The notes: a model not told the origin generated them from the letters alone. 64,000 nucleotides of DNA from Thermolongibacillus altinsuensis (GCF_004341205.1 NZ_SLUL01000007.1:83417-147416), one strand, 5' to 3'; shown: positions 1 to 8,488, counted from the stretch's first letter. Program-made: numbers and translations.

Positions 1-684
1 CACTTTAATCGGTTTTCCTTTTCGTTCCATTCGTCCGCCGATGTTCATTAAACAGCCACAATCCGCTCCGATTAAATAATCAACATCAATTTCTTCAATA
101 TGGTGAATCTTTTCATCGACTATTTGTTCAGAAATTGGACCCATTTTCACTGAAAATGTCCCACCGAATCCACAGCAATTTTGTGCATTTGGAAGCGGAA
201 CAAATTCAAGCCCTTTCACATTTTTTAATAGTTTCATTGGCGCATCTTTTACACCAAGCAAACGTGTCATATGACATGATGTATGGTACGTTGCACGCCC
301 TTCTAACTTGGCACCGACATCCTCAACCTTTAGTACATCGACGATAAATTGTGTCAATTCATACGTTTTATCCGCTACCTTTTTTGCTCGCGCTTCCCAC
401 TCTGCATCCCCTTTAAAAATATGCGGATATTCTTTAAACATCGTCGCACAGGAACCAGACGGAGTGACGATATACTCCGCATGTTCGAATGTGCGAATCA
501 TATGTTTCATCGCTTCCTTCGCTTCTTTCACATAACCGCTGTTGTACGCTGGCTGCCCACAGCATGTTTGCGCTTCTGGAAACTCAATTTCACATCCTAA
601 ACGTTCCAATAATTCAACCGTTGCCTTCCCAACGTTCGTATGAAATAAATCAACTAGACACGTTACAAATAATGTCACTTTCAT
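1..684 (-). CDS. lutA: LutA, lactate utilisation Fe-S protein (3' end cut by window edge)
   Basis: LutA, LutB and LutC form the cytoplasmic iron-sulfur complex that oxidises L-lactate to pyruvate. The visible 228 codons begin [20 protein letters not shown] and carry the two cysteine-rich CCG-type motifs: [17 protein letters not shown] near residue 35, and [13 protein letters not shown] near 190. [12 protein letters not shown] motif lies near 215. This matches my memory of Bacillus LutA almost throughout, and only about ten residues are missing off the left edge. An in-frame ATG two codons upstream (690) is possible, but the GAGGGG ribosome site is better spaced for 684. lutB and lutC should lie beyond the edge. 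A LutR operator lies about 80 bp upstream. Confidence 0.93.
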   Translation of the reverse strand, partial: MKVTLFVTCLVDLFHTNVGKATVELLERLGCEIEFPEAQTCCGQPAYNSGYVKEAKEAMKHMIRTFEHAEYIVTPSGSCATMFKEYPHIFKGDAEWEARAKKVADKTYELTQFIVDVLKVEDVGAKLEGRATYHTSCHMTRLLGVKDAPMKLLKNVKGLEFVPLPNAQNCCGFGGTFSVKMGPISEQIVDEKIHHIEEIDVDYLIGADCGCLMNIGGRMERKGKPIKV

Positions 685-762
685 TCCCATTTCCCCTCTT
701 TCTACAAAGAAAACGTTTTCTTTTTTATCACTTTACCCCGAAATTTTCCATTAGTCAACTGG

Positions 763-778
763 TCATCTGATGAGTATA
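763..778 (-). promoter_or_regulatory. LutR operator with -10 box upstream of lutA
   Basis: TCATCTGATGA at 763-773 is an exact match to the TCATC-N1-GATGA palindrome described for Bacillus LutR. On the minus strand a TATACT -10 box (773-778) touches the operator. Bound LutR would therefore block initiation of lutA. No good -35 box is visible. Confidence 0.8.
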
Positions 779-795
779 GTACAAAAAATAGTAAC

Positions 796-825
796 TAGGC
801 TGTTTTTTCACAAAAAAACAGCCTA
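796..825 (-). terminator. Terminator after lutR
   Basis: TAGGCTGTTTTTT and AAAAAAACAGCCTA pair around a CAC loop. The T-run on the minus strand ends lutR transcription just before the lutA promoter. Confidence 0.75.
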
Positions 826-853
826 ATCATTTGTGAGCGCTTACTTAAAACGC

Positions 854-1564
854 TTACTTAATATAGTCAGCAAGCACATTCTCGACATGCCCTAAATGTT
901 CTTTCATTCGCTCTTGGGCTAACTCATCGTCTTGAGCTTTAATCGCTTCAAAAATTCGAATATGGTCTTCAAGCAATTGCTCACTCGTCGCTTGTTTCGC
1001 AAATAGCCATATTCGCCTTGTTTCTCGCATCGTTTCCATCATCATGCCGGATACGTTGTTCATTAAGCTGACTAAAAGCGGATTTTGCGAAGCAGCGGCA
1101 ATCGCCATATGAAATAAAAAGTCAGCTTTTTCCCCAAGTTCTTCGTCACCAATCGCCTCACGCATTTGGATCAAAGCATGCTCCATTGCTCTTAAATCTC
1201 GCTCTGTTCGCTTTCGTGCTGCTACACCGGAAGCACCAACTTCTAATAGTTTACGAACTTCAAGTAAATGAGCAACATCTTCCTTTTTCATTAAAATCGC
1301 AATGGAAATCGGGAAAGAAAGCATCGCTGGATCAAATTCACGAACATAAGTTCCCTCCCCCTGCTTTATTTCGATGAGCCCCATCGCTCTTAACGCGCTT
1401 AATGCTTCACGAATAGCCGCGCGCCCAACTTGGAAATTTTCAGCAAGTTGTTGAACGGAGTCTAATTTATCTCCAGGTTTCAACTGCCCTGTTTTGATCA
1501 TTTCAAAAATCGCTTCAGCAACTTCTTCGTATATTTTTTTCGGTTTAATTTGTTTATAAATCAC
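854..1564 (-). CDS. lutR: GntR/FadR-type lactate repressor LutR
   Basis: 236 residues, the usual length for the FadR subfamily of GntR repressors. Residues 1-75 form the winged helix: LRPGDKL-type LKPGDKLDSVQQLAENFQVG, then RAAIREALSALRAMGLIEI and the QGEGTYV wing. The rest is a helical FCD effector domain (ARKRTERDLRAMEHALIQM; FHMAIAAASQNPLL with its metal-binding histidine). LutR senses lactate and represses lut genes. The gene is on the same strand as lutA and lies immediately upstream of it, and exact LutR palindromes occur upstream of both genes. This makes the specific assignment stronger than family membership alone. Confidence 0.88.
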   Translation of the reverse strand: MIYKQIKPKKIYEEVAEAIFEMIKTGQLKPGDKLDSVQQLAENFQVGRAAIREALSALRAMGLIEIKQGEGTYVREFDPAMLSFPISIAILMKKEDVAHLLEVRKLLEVGASGVAARKRTERDLRAMEHALIQMREAIGDEELGEKADFLFHMAIAAASQNPLLVSLMNNVSGMMMETMRETRRIWLFAKQATSEQLLEDHIRIFEAIKAQDDELAQERMKEHLGHVENVLADYIK

Positions 1565-1730
1565 CCATTTTCACCCCATAACAACAATGTTCGAACATTC
1601 GCTATCTTTTTTTATAGTAGCACTTTCTGCGACACAAATGAAATACAATATCATGTTTTTCATCAAAAGAAATGTGAAAAATTTTTAAATTGTGATATCG
1701 AAAAATGTTTACGCTTACATTATGATTTAA

Positions 1731-1746
1731 TCATCAGATGATTATA
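1731..1746 (-). promoter_or_regulatory. Second LutR operator with -10 box, upstream of lutR
   Basis: TCATCAGATGA at 1731-1741 is a second exact LutR palindrome. A minus-strand TATAAT (1741-1746) abuts it in the same geometry as at lutA, which suggests that lutR controls itself. The leader to the lutR start codon is long, about 170 nt. The site may also be what is left of a divergent lactate permease promoter. Confidence 0.65.
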
Positions 1747-1757
1747 TAACCTTGCTT

Positions 1758-1788
1758 AAAAAGGCTGTCTGAAAAGGACAGCCTTTTT
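1758..1788. terminator. Bidirectional terminator hairpin
   Basis: GGCTGTC (1763-1769) and GACAGCC (1777-1783) are flanked by A-run and T-run, so the hairpin works on either strand. No plus-strand gene lies upstream of it inside the window between it and lutR. Confidence 0.65.
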
Positions 1789-1857
1789 CATTTGAATTTG
1801 GTTATGATATAATTATGATTTGCTTTAAACGATTGAACATAAAGGAGATTTCGTGCG

Positions 1858-3636
1858 ATGAAGATCATCTGTACAACGTTAAATGCCAAATATATTCATA
1901 CGAATTTAGCCATTCGTTATTTAAAAGCATACGCCCAACCCGAATTTCAAATTGATATCGTTGAATATACGATCAAAGACCCATCCTTAAACATTGTCAC
2001 GGATTTATATCAACGTCAACCAGATATCATCGGATTTAGCTGCTATATTTGGAACATTGAAGAAACGATTAAAATCGTTAAAATGCTTAAAAAAATCCGC
2101 CCCGATTTAATTGTTGTCGTCGGCGGACCGGAAGTATCGTACGACGTAAAAGAATGGATGGAAAACGTTCCAGAGTTTGATTTTATCGTCATCGGCGAAG
2201 GAGAAGAAACGTTTAAACAACTTTTATTCGCATTGCAAAAAGGGAAAGACGTATCATCTGTTCACGGCATTGCCTTTCGCCAAAACGGAAACGTCATCAT
2301 CAACCCACAGCAAAATAAAGTTAACTTAGCGGAAATGCCGTCACCGTTTCGCTTCCCTGAAGACATTCCGCATCTTTCCAAACGGATCACCTATATCGAA
2401 ACGAGTCGTGGCTGTCCGTTTAACTGTCAGTTTTGCCTTTCTTCGACTGAAGTCGGCGTTCGTTATTTTGATCGGGAAAAAGTAAAAGAAGATTTGCGTT
2501 ATTTAATGAAAAACGGGGCAAAGAATATTAAATTTATTGATCGCACGTTTAATATTAGCCGAAGTTACGCCATGGAGATGTTTCAATTTTTAATTGATGA
2601 ACATGTACCGGGGACCGTGTTTCAATTTGAAATTACCGCTGATATTATGCGCCCTGAAGTGATTGAGTTTTTGAATAAAGAAGCGCCTCCAGGGCTATTC
2701 CGCTTTGAAATTGGCGTTCAATCAACCAATGATGAAGTAAACAAACTAGTCATGCGCAAACAAAACTTTGAAAAGTTAACACGCACCGTCACGATGATTA
2801 AAAATGGCGGTAAAATTGTACAACATCTCGATTTAATTGCCGGACTTCCAGAAGAGGATTACACTTCATTCCGCAAAACGTTTAATGATGTGTTCGCTCT
2901 TCGCCCTGAAGAAATACAGCTTGGATTTTTAAAAATGCTGCGCGGAACAGGACTTCGCTTACGCGCAAAAGAATACGGCTACGTCTTTATGGATCATGCG
3001 CCATATGAAATTTTATCCAACAACGTTCTTTCCTTCTCTGACATCGTTCGCATTAAACAAGTGGAAGATGTGCTTGAAAAATATTGGAATGATCATCGCA
3101 TGGATGAAACGATTGAATATTTAGTGACGAACATCTTTGAAACGCCGTTTGACTTTTTCCAACAGTTTGGAACGTATTGGGATGAACAAGGTTGGGCGCG
3201 CATCGGCCATCAGTTAGAAGATTTATTCCGACGTTTATATCAATTCTTACAGACCCAATCATTACAAGAGCTTCCAATCATTGAAGGACTGATGAAATAC
3301 GACTATTTGCGCAATCAAAAGCATAAACCACGCAAACCATGGTGGGATGAAAAAAGCGATAAAACGTTGCGCACAAAAATTTATTCGTACGTTCTCGACC
3401 ATCCAGAGGCGCTTGGAGAAACGTTTGCGTCCTTGCAGTTAAATGAAAAAGATTTGTTTAAACATACCGTCATGGAAATCGTTCCATTTGATCTGCCGCA
3501 CTATTTAGAAACAAAAGAAATTCGTCAAGACGAAACAGCGATGATCGTTTATTTCGACCCAGCTACCGCAACCGCCCATCCATATTTTTTACGAACATCT
3601 GCACTAAAAGAGGCTGACTCAAAACATCGCCTTTGA
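1858..3636 (+). CDS. B12-binding-domain radical SAM protein (DUF4080 type)
   Basis: 592 residues. The N-terminal ~140 residues form a cobalamin-binding Rossmann domain (PDIIGFSCYIWNIEETIKIV; VVGGPEVSYD). The radical SAM core follows, with the [4Fe-4S] motif RGCPFNCQFC near residue 185 (CxxxCxxC). The C-terminal ~200 residues match the extension of DUF4080 proteins. The start has an AAAGGAG ribosome site about 10 nt upstream. Such proteins are widespread in Firmicutes and their substrate is not known; a cobalamin-dependent methylation or rearrangement is inferred from the domains. The gene stands alone, and its last eight codons form the left arm of its own terminator. Confidence 0.85.
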   Translation: MKIICTTLNAKYIHTNLAIRYLKAYAQPEFQIDIVEYTIKDPSLNIVTDLYQRQPDIIGFSCYIWNIEETIKIVKMLKKIRPDLIVVVGGPEVSYDVKEWMENVPEFDFIVIGEGEETFKQLLFALQKGKDVSSVHGIAFRQNGNVIINPQQNKVNLAEMPSPFRFPEDIPHLSKRITYIETSRGCPFNCQFCLSSTEVGVRYFDREKVKEDLRYLMKNGAKNIKFIDRTFNISRSYAMEMFQFLIDEHVPGTVFQFEITADIMRPEVIEFLNKEAPPGLFRFEIGVQSTNDEVNKLVMRKQNFEKLTRTVTMIKNGGKIVQHLDLIAGLPEEDYTSFRKTFNDVFALRPEEIQLGFLKMLRGTGLRLRAKEYGYVFMDHAPYEILSNNVLSFSDIVRIKQVEDVLEKYWNDHRMDETIEYLVTNIFETPFDFFQQFGTYWDEQGWARIGHQLEDLFRRLYQFLQTQSLQELPIIEGLMKYDYLRNQKHKPRKPWWDEKSDKTLRTKIYSYVLDHPEALGETFASLQLNEKDLFKHTVMEIVPFDLPHYLETKEIRQDETAMIVYFDPATATAHPYFLRTSALKEADSKHRL

Positions 3637-3658
3637 GCGATGTTGAGTCAGCCTCTTT
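3607..3658 (+). terminator. Long repeat-type terminator after the radical SAM gene
   Basis: A 22-24-nt inverted repeat with core GCTGACTCAAAACATCGC and GCGATGTTGAGTCAGC, closed by a CTTTGA loop and followed by a short T-run. The stop codon TGA lies in the loop. A second member of the same family is at 58925-58976. Confidence 0.8.
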
Positions 3659-3664
3659 ATATAA

Positions 3665-4678
3665 TTAGATCGGTAATCTTAAATCGTTTTCTTTAATCTT
3701 GCCAAGCTTTTTAAGCATATAGTAGATGGCATATGAGATAACAGCTGGCACAATGACATAAGTGATCAACATCGCTGGAACGATAAATCTAGCATCATAT
3801 ATTGTTAAAAGCTGTATTGGTGCAACGAAAGAGCTTAATCCCATACCTGCAATCTCTTTTCCTGCTTCAATTTTGAACACTAACGCGGAGATTGGTCCAG
3901 CAACCGCACTGGCAACGACGGTTGGCAGTAAGATGTATGGGTTTTTCGTAATGTTCGGCAATTGCACTTTAGGAGTGCAGACCCCTTGAGCTAAAATTCC
4001 GCCTAGTTGATTCTCTTTCCAAGAAATGAGAGAGAATCCGATAAAGTGCGCCGCACATCCTGCCAAAGCTGCTCCACCGGCAATGCCGCTTAAATCTAAG
4101 GCCATCGCTAATGCCACAGATGATGCTGGTGAGATTAAGAACAATCCCCAAACGACAGCTAAAACGATCGATGAGAGCAGCGGGTTACCTGCAGTTGATG
4201 ATTTAATCGCTCCTCCTACCGTTGTTAAAACAGGGGCAATGATTTGTGATAACCATAAACCGGCCAATCCAGCGATTAACATCGTTCCCAACGGAACAAT
4301 CATCATATCGAGAACGGTTTTTCCGCTGATTCGTTTCCCTACATAAGTGGCAATCGTTGCCGTTAGCAATGCGCCAATTGGTTCACCTGGTTTAATGAGA
4401 ACACCTGCTTCTGTAATGCTTAGCGCGCCTGCTCCGACTGCCGCTGCAATCATCGCCGAGAAGATGACAAGAGCGTTTGCTCCCAGCATTAAGGCAATTC
4501 CCGCACCGATGGCTGGTGCCATCAGACTAATCGAAATCGTGCCAATTTGTTCAAGTGCACTAATTCCAAAGTTTGTTCCTAAGTTTTTAATAAGCAAACC
4601 AATACCGAGTGTGACAAAAATTCCTTGTGCAATACCTGTTGAAGCTTTAAAAATTCTTGGCATTACATATTCTTTCAT
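3665..4678 (-). CDS. Orphan PTS EIIC-family membrane protein, copy A
   Basis: 337 residues, almost wholly hydrophobic, about nine membrane segments, with glycine-rich GAGIALMLGANALVIFSAMI and the polar loop ITEAGVLIKPGEPIGALL. It resembles the EIIC_2 type of PTS permease domain. No EIIA, EIIB or phosphorylated motif is encoded here or nearby, so it may act as a plain transporter. It follows ldh copy A by 22 nt and is clearly co-transcribed. Copy B (43814-44827) differs at roughly fifteen positions, mostly conservative (for example QGVCTP against QGICTP, LTIYDARF against LTTYDVTF). The substrate is unknown; pairing with an LDH-family enzyme suggests a 2-hydroxy or 2-keto acid, which is inference. 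Confidence 0.75.
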   Translation of the reverse strand: MKEYVMPRIFKASTGIAQGIFVTLGIGLLIKNLGTNFGISALEQIGTISISLMAPAIGAGIALMLGANALVIFSAMIAAAVGAGALSITEAGVLIKPGEPIGALLTATIATYVGKRISGKTVLDMMIVPLGTMLIAGLAGLWLSQIIAPVLTTVGGAIKSSTAGNPLLSSIVLAVVWGLFLISPASSVALAMALDLSGIAGGAALAGCAAHFIGFSLISWKENQLGGILAQGVCTPKVQLPNITKNPYILLPTVVASAVAGPISALVFKIEAGKEIAGMGLSSFVAPIQLLTIYDARFIVPAMLITYVIVPAVISYAIYYMLKKLGKIKENDLRLPI

Positions 4679-4700
4679 AAGAAACTCCTTCTTCCTATTC

Positions 4701-5696
4701 CTAAAAGATGGAATTTTTTTGCGAAAATTGTACTAAAATCTCTTGTTTGTAACCGATGCTTTCCATGTATTGACGCAATATAGCATTGGATTGTTTGAAT
4801 TTTGCTTGCTCTTCTTCCGTTAAGCGAAGCTCGATAATTTCTTTAATTCCTTCGCGAGTAATAACGGCAGGAACACCTGTGCAAATTTCTCTCTCGCCGT
4901 ACTCGCCGTCCAACACGCAAGAGAGGGCAATGATTTTATGGTCGTCATTGAAAATTGATTTTGTAATGTAAGCTAACGCATTTCCGATCCCGTAATAAGT
5001 GGTTCCTTTTCGTTTTAAGATCTCAAAGCCAACCTTTCTAACCTTGTCGACAATTTCATCTAAATCGATTTCACCAAGTTCTTCTTTTCGTTCCTCTAAA
5101 ATTTCTAGAAGCGGCTTTCCGCCTACGTAAGTGTGAGACCAAGCTGCAAATTGCGAATCCCCATGTTCACCCATCATGTAGCCGCTAATGCTTCTTGGAT
5201 CGACATCTAAAATTTCGGATAAAAATGTTTTTAATCTTGAAGAATCTAGCGAAGTACCTGTTCCGATCACTCGATGTCTTGGTAAACCGGATAGCTTCCA
5301 AACGTGATAGGTGATAATATCAACCGGGTTGGAAGCGATTAAGAAAATTCCATCAAAACCGCTCGCCATAATTTGTGGAACGATATCTTCCATAATTTTT
5401 GCGCCAATTCCTAGCGTATCTAGGCGAGTTTGACCTGGTTTTGGCGGCGGACCAGCAGTAATAATCGCGACATCAACATCTTCTAAATCGCTGTAGGATG
5501 CCGCGCGAACCTTCGTTCTTGAATTTACAAAATCGATGCAATGGGATAAATCTAAGGATTCACCTATCGCGCGTTCCTTGTTGATATCGATCATTAATAA
5601 TTCTTCACAAATTCCTTGATTGATGATGGAATAGGCCGCGCTTGAACCAACTAATCCTGTACCGATGATCGCAACTTTTCTTGTTGTTTTTCCCAT
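4701..5696 (-). CDS. ldh: LDH-family 2-hydroxyacid dehydrogenase, copy A
   Basis: 331 residues of the NAD-dependent L-lactate/malate dehydrogenase family. The NAD loop GTGLVGSS is at residue 12. The mobile loop [10 protein letters not shown] (near 88) has its arginine, [10 protein letters not shown] supplies the Asp and substrate-binding Arg, and GEHGD carries the catalytic His. When aligned with the Bacillus LDH loop GANQKPGETR, the specificity residue Gln102 is Pro here, so the exact substrate is uncertain. The C-terminus (QFSQKNSIF) is longer than in copy B because the reading frame continues past the end of homology. It starts directly after the stop of the tiny gene at 5697-5840, with AAAGGAAAG as ribosome site. 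No Rex operator lies upstream. Confidence 0.85.
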   Translation of the reverse strand: MGKTTRKVAIIGTGLVGSSAAYSIINQGICEELLMIDINKERAIGESLDLSHCIDFVNSRTKVRAASYSDLEDVDVAIITAGPPPKPGQTRLDTLGIGAKIMEDIVPQIMASGFDGIFLIASNPVDIITYHVWKLSGLPRHRVIGTGTSLDSSRLKTFLSEILDVDPRSISGYMMGEHGDSQFAAWSHTYVGGKPLLEILEERKEELGEIDLDEIVDKVRKVGFEILKRKGTTYYGIGNALAYITKSIFNDDHKIIALSCVLDGEYGEREICTGVPAVITREGIKEIIELRLTEEEQAKFKQSNAILRQYMESIGYKQEILVQFSQKNSIF

Positions 5697-5840
5697 CTAG
5701 GTCTTTCCTTTCTTATTTTTCGTTTCTTCCAGCAATTCGATCGTTTTTTGAGCGTTGAAATCGCCAAGTTCGTGCCCAAATTCTTCTTTTAAAACATCGC
5801 TTGGAATCGGAATAGTCTTCCCCTTTTCCTTGTTCTTCAT
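5697..5840 (-). CDS. Small hypothetical protein, 47 aa
   Basis: Begins MKNKEKGKTIPIPSDVLKEE and continues FGHELGDFNAQKTIELLEET before a lysine-rich end. It is charged, has no signal or membrane segment, and is not a family I recognise. Its TAG stop directly touches the ATG of ldh copy A, and its own ATG is 3 nt after the stop of the gene before it. The spacing shows a tight four-to-five-gene operon with ldh and EIIC. An AAGGGAAG ribosome site precedes it. It is probably real because of this packing and the ribosome sites, but its function is unknown. Confidence 0.6.
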   Translation of the reverse strand: MKNKEKGKTIPIPSDVLKEEFGHELGDFNAQKTIELLEETKNKKGKT

Positions 5841-5843
5841 CGT

Positions 5844-5999
5844 TTACTTCCCTTGTCTTCCTTTTTGCGAATTGCGATTGGCGCCGCGGCTCATATCTTC
5901 TTCCCCTGCATATTGGGCAGCAAACTCATCTTTTGGCATGCTTTCGGTCGGCGTTTGATTATTTGTTTTCGCCGCATCATGTGTCAATTTTCGTTTCAA
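5844..5999 (-). CDS. Small hypothetical protein, 51 aa, TTG start
   Basis: Reading from a TTG that overlaps the stop of the previous gene: LKRKLTHDAAKTNNQTPTES, then MPKDEFAAQYAGEEDMSRGA and a basic, Asn/Gln-rich end (NRNSQKGRQGK). GGAGG lies seven bases before the TTG. The small size and Asn/Gln/Lys richness recall minor spore proteins, but no family is assigned. The overlap with the gene at 5996 suggests translational coupling. A later ATG (residue 21) is possible but lacks a ribosome site. Confidence 0.55.
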   Translation of the reverse strand: MKRKLTHDAAKTNNQTPTESMPKDEFAAQYAGEEDMSRGANRNSQKGRQGK

Positions 6000-6136
6000 T
6001 TCAATTCCTCCTCACGTTTGTATGCGATTAATACAATTTCTTCGCCTGTTTCTTCACGCAATTTTTTCTCCAAATCCTGAATCTTTTCAAGAGCATTGCT
6101 TTCTAAATAAGCAACAGGAAATGAACGATTTTTCAA
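5996..6136 (-). CDS. Small hypothetical protein, 46 aa, TTG start
   Basis: Reading LKNRSFPVAYLESNALEKIQ, then DLEKKLREETGEEIVLIAYK and REEELN. A run of seven G and AGAAGA just before a TTG at 6136 marks the likely start; an in-frame ATG at 6181 would give 61 residues but has no ribosome site. A helical, charged segment is followed by a beta-like VLIAY strand. The gene heads the operon of tiny genes that leads into ldh copy A. The family is not recognised. Confidence 0.55.
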   Translation of the reverse strand: MKNRSFPVAYLESNALEKIQDLEKKLREETGEEIVLIAYKREEELN

Positions 6137-6233
6137 TCTTCTCCCCCCCTTGTTTTTCTTAATGTCAGTAAAACGAAACATTTTTATTCATAACAATCGC
6201 TCCGAAGGTCAAACTAATGATGAGGTGATCGCA

Positions 6234-6578
6234 TTGGAAAACAAAAAAAACATGGAGTCGCCTATTTTGGATGAAACCCAACCTCATCAAATCCATGCCC
6301 CATCTTTTAAAGGAACGGGGATTCGCATGCAGCCGCCATTTGTTAATCGTTACGGAGTCGTCATTGGTGATAGTAAATATAACTCCCAAAATTCTCCGCT
6401 TAACCATTGGAGCGATGAAACCGATCCGAGCACGATGACAGGAGATGAATGGGTTCATCCGACAAACGATATCGGTTGGAATACAGCTGAAAACCGTGAA
6501 CTTCTCGAAAAGAAAAAACGGGTACAAGGCGTCCCGTTTATGCACCCGAGCATCGATACAAGCTACGATGCCGATTAA
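6234..6578 (+). CDS. DUF3905-type protein
   Basis: 114 residues from a TTG start that has GAGGTGA upstream; the longer ATG-start reading (6150) has no ribosome site and would overlap the divergent gene. The conserved part is GDSKYNSQNSPLNHWSDETD followed by GDEWVHPTNDIGWNTAENRE, which I recognise as the DUF3905 signature of Bacillaceae. Soluble, no signal peptide, function unknown. It is transcribed divergently from the tiny-gene operon and ends at a shared terminator with the maltose permease genes. Confidence 0.7.
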   Translation: MENKKNMESPILDETQPHQIHAPSFKGTGIRMQPPFVNRYGVVIGDSKYNSQNSPLNHWSDETDPSTMTGDEWVHPTNDIGWNTAENRELLEKKKRVQGVPFMHPSIDTSYDAD

Positions 6579-6615
6579 AAAAACAATCCCGCGCAAATCG
6601 CACGGGATTGTTTTT
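6579..6615. terminator. Convergent bidirectional terminator
   Basis: AAAAACAATCCCG (6579-6591) pairs with CGGGATTGTTTTT (6603-6615). It lies between the DUF3905 gene (+) and the last permease gene (-), and serves both. Confidence 0.85.
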
Positions 6616-7441
6616 ATTTTCCACCTGTAAACGAAATTCCTTTAATGAAATAGCGGTTGAAAAAGGCGTAAATCACGAGAACAGGCAATGTAAATACCAT
6701 GGATGCCGCCATAATGTAGTTCCAGTAGCTAATGTATTGACCTTTAAACGAGTTTAAACCGAGCGGAAGCGTAAATAGTTGCGGATCCGATAAAATGATC
6801 AGCGGACGCATAAAGTCGTTCCATGAACCCATAAAAACGAAAATCGCTTGCGCCGCTAATGCTGGTCGAGCGAGCGGCAACACAATGCGGAAAAACGTCC
6901 CGATGCGGCTTAATCCGTCCAACGCCGCCGCTTCCTCTAATTCTTTCGGGAAGTTAATGAAAAATTGGCGCATCATAAAAATAAACGTTGCGTTAATCAT
7001 CGCTGGAACAATCATTCCTTGATAAGTATTTAGCCAGCCGAGCTGTTTCAAAATTAAATAGTTTGGAATCATCGTTACTTGCGCAGGAATCATTAAAACC
7101 GCCAAAATAATCATAAATAACGTATTCTTTCCCGGGAACCGAAGACGAGCAAGCGCATAGCCAGCCATTGAGTTAAAAATTAAGTTGAGCGCCGTCACGG
7201 TCACCGCAATAAACACGCTGTTTAACAACCAGCGTGGAAACAACGCCTGTTCCACGAAAATTTGTTTATAGTTATCAAGCGTAAAGTTTTTCGGAATAAA
7301 GTTGATCGATCCGCTTACAATTTCCTCTAACGTTTTAAACGAAGACGATAACGCCCATAAAAACGGAATGAGCGTAATGATCGCATATAAGACGAGAATG
7401 GTGTACAAAAGCGCTTTTCCGAAGCCTATTTTCTTTTTCAT
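6614..7441 (-). CDS. Sugar ABC transporter permease, MalG type
   Basis: 275 residues with six membrane segments and the binding-protein-dependent permease loop EEAAALDGLSRIGTFFRIVL (EAA motif) near residue 185. It pairs with the MalF-type permease encoded 16 nt upstream to form the membrane channel. No ATPase gene (malK/msmX type) is in the operon, so a shared MsmX-like ATPase elsewhere is likely; this is known for Bacillus sugar importers and is inferred here. Last gene of the GH65-pgmB-binding protein-permease operon. Confidence 0.87.
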   Translation of the reverse strand: MKKKIGFGKALLYTILVLYAIITLIPFLWALSSSFKTLEEIVSGSINFIPKNFTLDNYKQIFVEQALFPRWLLNSVFIAVTVTALNLIFNSMAGYALARLRFPGKNTLFMIILAVLMIPAQVTMIPNYLILKQLGWLNTYQGMIVPAMINATFIFMMRQFFINFPKELEEAAALDGLSRIGTFFRIVLPLARPALAAQAIFVFMGSWNDFMRPLIILSDPQLFTLPLGLNSFKGQYISYWNYIMAASMVFTLPVLVIYAFFNRYFIKGISFTGGK

Positions 7442-7456
7442 TGGCCGTCCCCCTCC

Positions 7457-8365
7457 TTAGTACAGCGACTCTTCTTTTGAAAATTTCCGTTGTAGAATCG
7501 TCGCAATTAAAATGATAATCGCAAGCGCGAACGCTAATGCTGCCGCATACCCCATTGTACCTAATGACTTAAAGGCGTATTGATAAATAAGAAGCACAAC
7601 TGTTAATGTCGAGTTGTTCGGTCCGCCTGAACCCTGTGAGAAAATGTAAGACTGGTCAAACAATTGGAACGTACCGATTAGACCCATAATGACAACAAAT
7701 GAAGTGACCGGTTTTAAATTTGGCACCGTAATATACCAAAACTTTTGCCATGCATTTGCCCCATCTAATTCCGCTGCTTCGTAAAGCGAATCAGGAATAT
7801 CTTGCAGCGCTGCCAAATAGATAACCATAAAATATGGAGCCGTCGACCAAATATTCATAATCATGATCGCATTTAACGCAACGGAAGGATCTCCTAACCA
7901 GTTATAGGTGGGTAAACCAAAAAATTTGAGCACATGGTTAATGAGTCCGTTTTGGTTGTACATCCACATAAAAATAAGCGTTAACACCGCAGATGAAGTT
8001 AATGTCGGCAAGAAGTAAACGATGCGGAAAAACTTTTGCCCTTTCAATCCAGCATTTAATGTTGCCGCTAACACAAGCGCTAAAATCGTTTGCGCTGGAA
8101 CGACAATGGCCACATATTTGACAGTATTCCAAAGCGCAATTTTCGCCCGAGTATCATCAAGCATACGCTTAAAGTTATCAAGTCCAACAAACTCAAAGCT
8201 CGTCGTCCCTAAAAATTGCACTTTATGAAAAGCGAGATAAATCGCAAACAAAATCGGACCAATAATAAATAGAAGAAGAACGAACAAAGCCGGGGACATT
8301 AATAAATAACCTGAACCAGCTTCTCGCAACGCTTTTTTCGAAAACACTTTTCTCATGCTTTTCAT
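7457..8365 (-). CDS. Sugar ABC transporter permease, MalF type
   Basis: 302 residues, six or seven membrane segments, with the EAA loop YEAAELDGANAWQKFWYITV near residue 200. It is of the short MalF type without the large periplasmic loop, as in Gram-positive sugar importers. It lies downstream of the binding lipoprotein gene, separated by a 14-bp perfect hairpin, and immediately upstream of the MalG-type partner. Confidence 0.87.
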   Translation of the reverse strand: MKSMRKVFSKKALREAGSGYLLMSPALFVLLLFIIGPILFAIYLAFHKVQFLGTTSFEFVGLDNFKRMLDDTRAKIALWNTVKYVAIVVPAQTILALVLAATLNAGLKGQKFFRIVYFLPTLTSSAVLTLIFMWMYNQNGLINHVLKFFGLPTYNWLGDPSVALNAIMIMNIWSTAPYFMVIYLAALQDIPDSLYEAAELDGANAWQKFWYITVPNLKPVTSFVVIMGLIGTFQLFDQSYIFSQGSGGPNNSTLTVVLLIYQYAFKSLGTMGYAAALAFALAIIILIATILQRKFSKEESLY

Positions 8366-8401
8366 CTCCCTTGCATAATGAAGAGAATATCGCTATTCTC
8401 C

Positions 8402-8440
8402 TCTTTCTAGTGAAGCGTCCAAACCACTTCACTAGAAAGA
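8402..8440 (-). promoter_or_regulatory. Intercistronic mRNA hairpin between binding protein and permease genes
   Basis: TCTTTCTAGTGAAG (8402-8415) and CTTCACTAGAAAGA (8427-8440) form a perfect 14-bp stem with an 11-nt loop. No T-run follows on the minus strand; the permease ribosome site comes instead. A processing or stabilising role that raises binding protein over permease is likely. Confidence 0.65.
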
Positions 8441-8488
8441 AGTGAACAGCAAAGATTGGGGAGGGAGGAGAAGCATCTCCTCCCGCCA

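Noticed and set aside
832..845. cre-like TGTGAGCGCTTACT after lutR
   Set aside because: One consensus position is wrong and the place, beyond the lutR terminator relative to lutA, makes a role uncertain; not enough to list.
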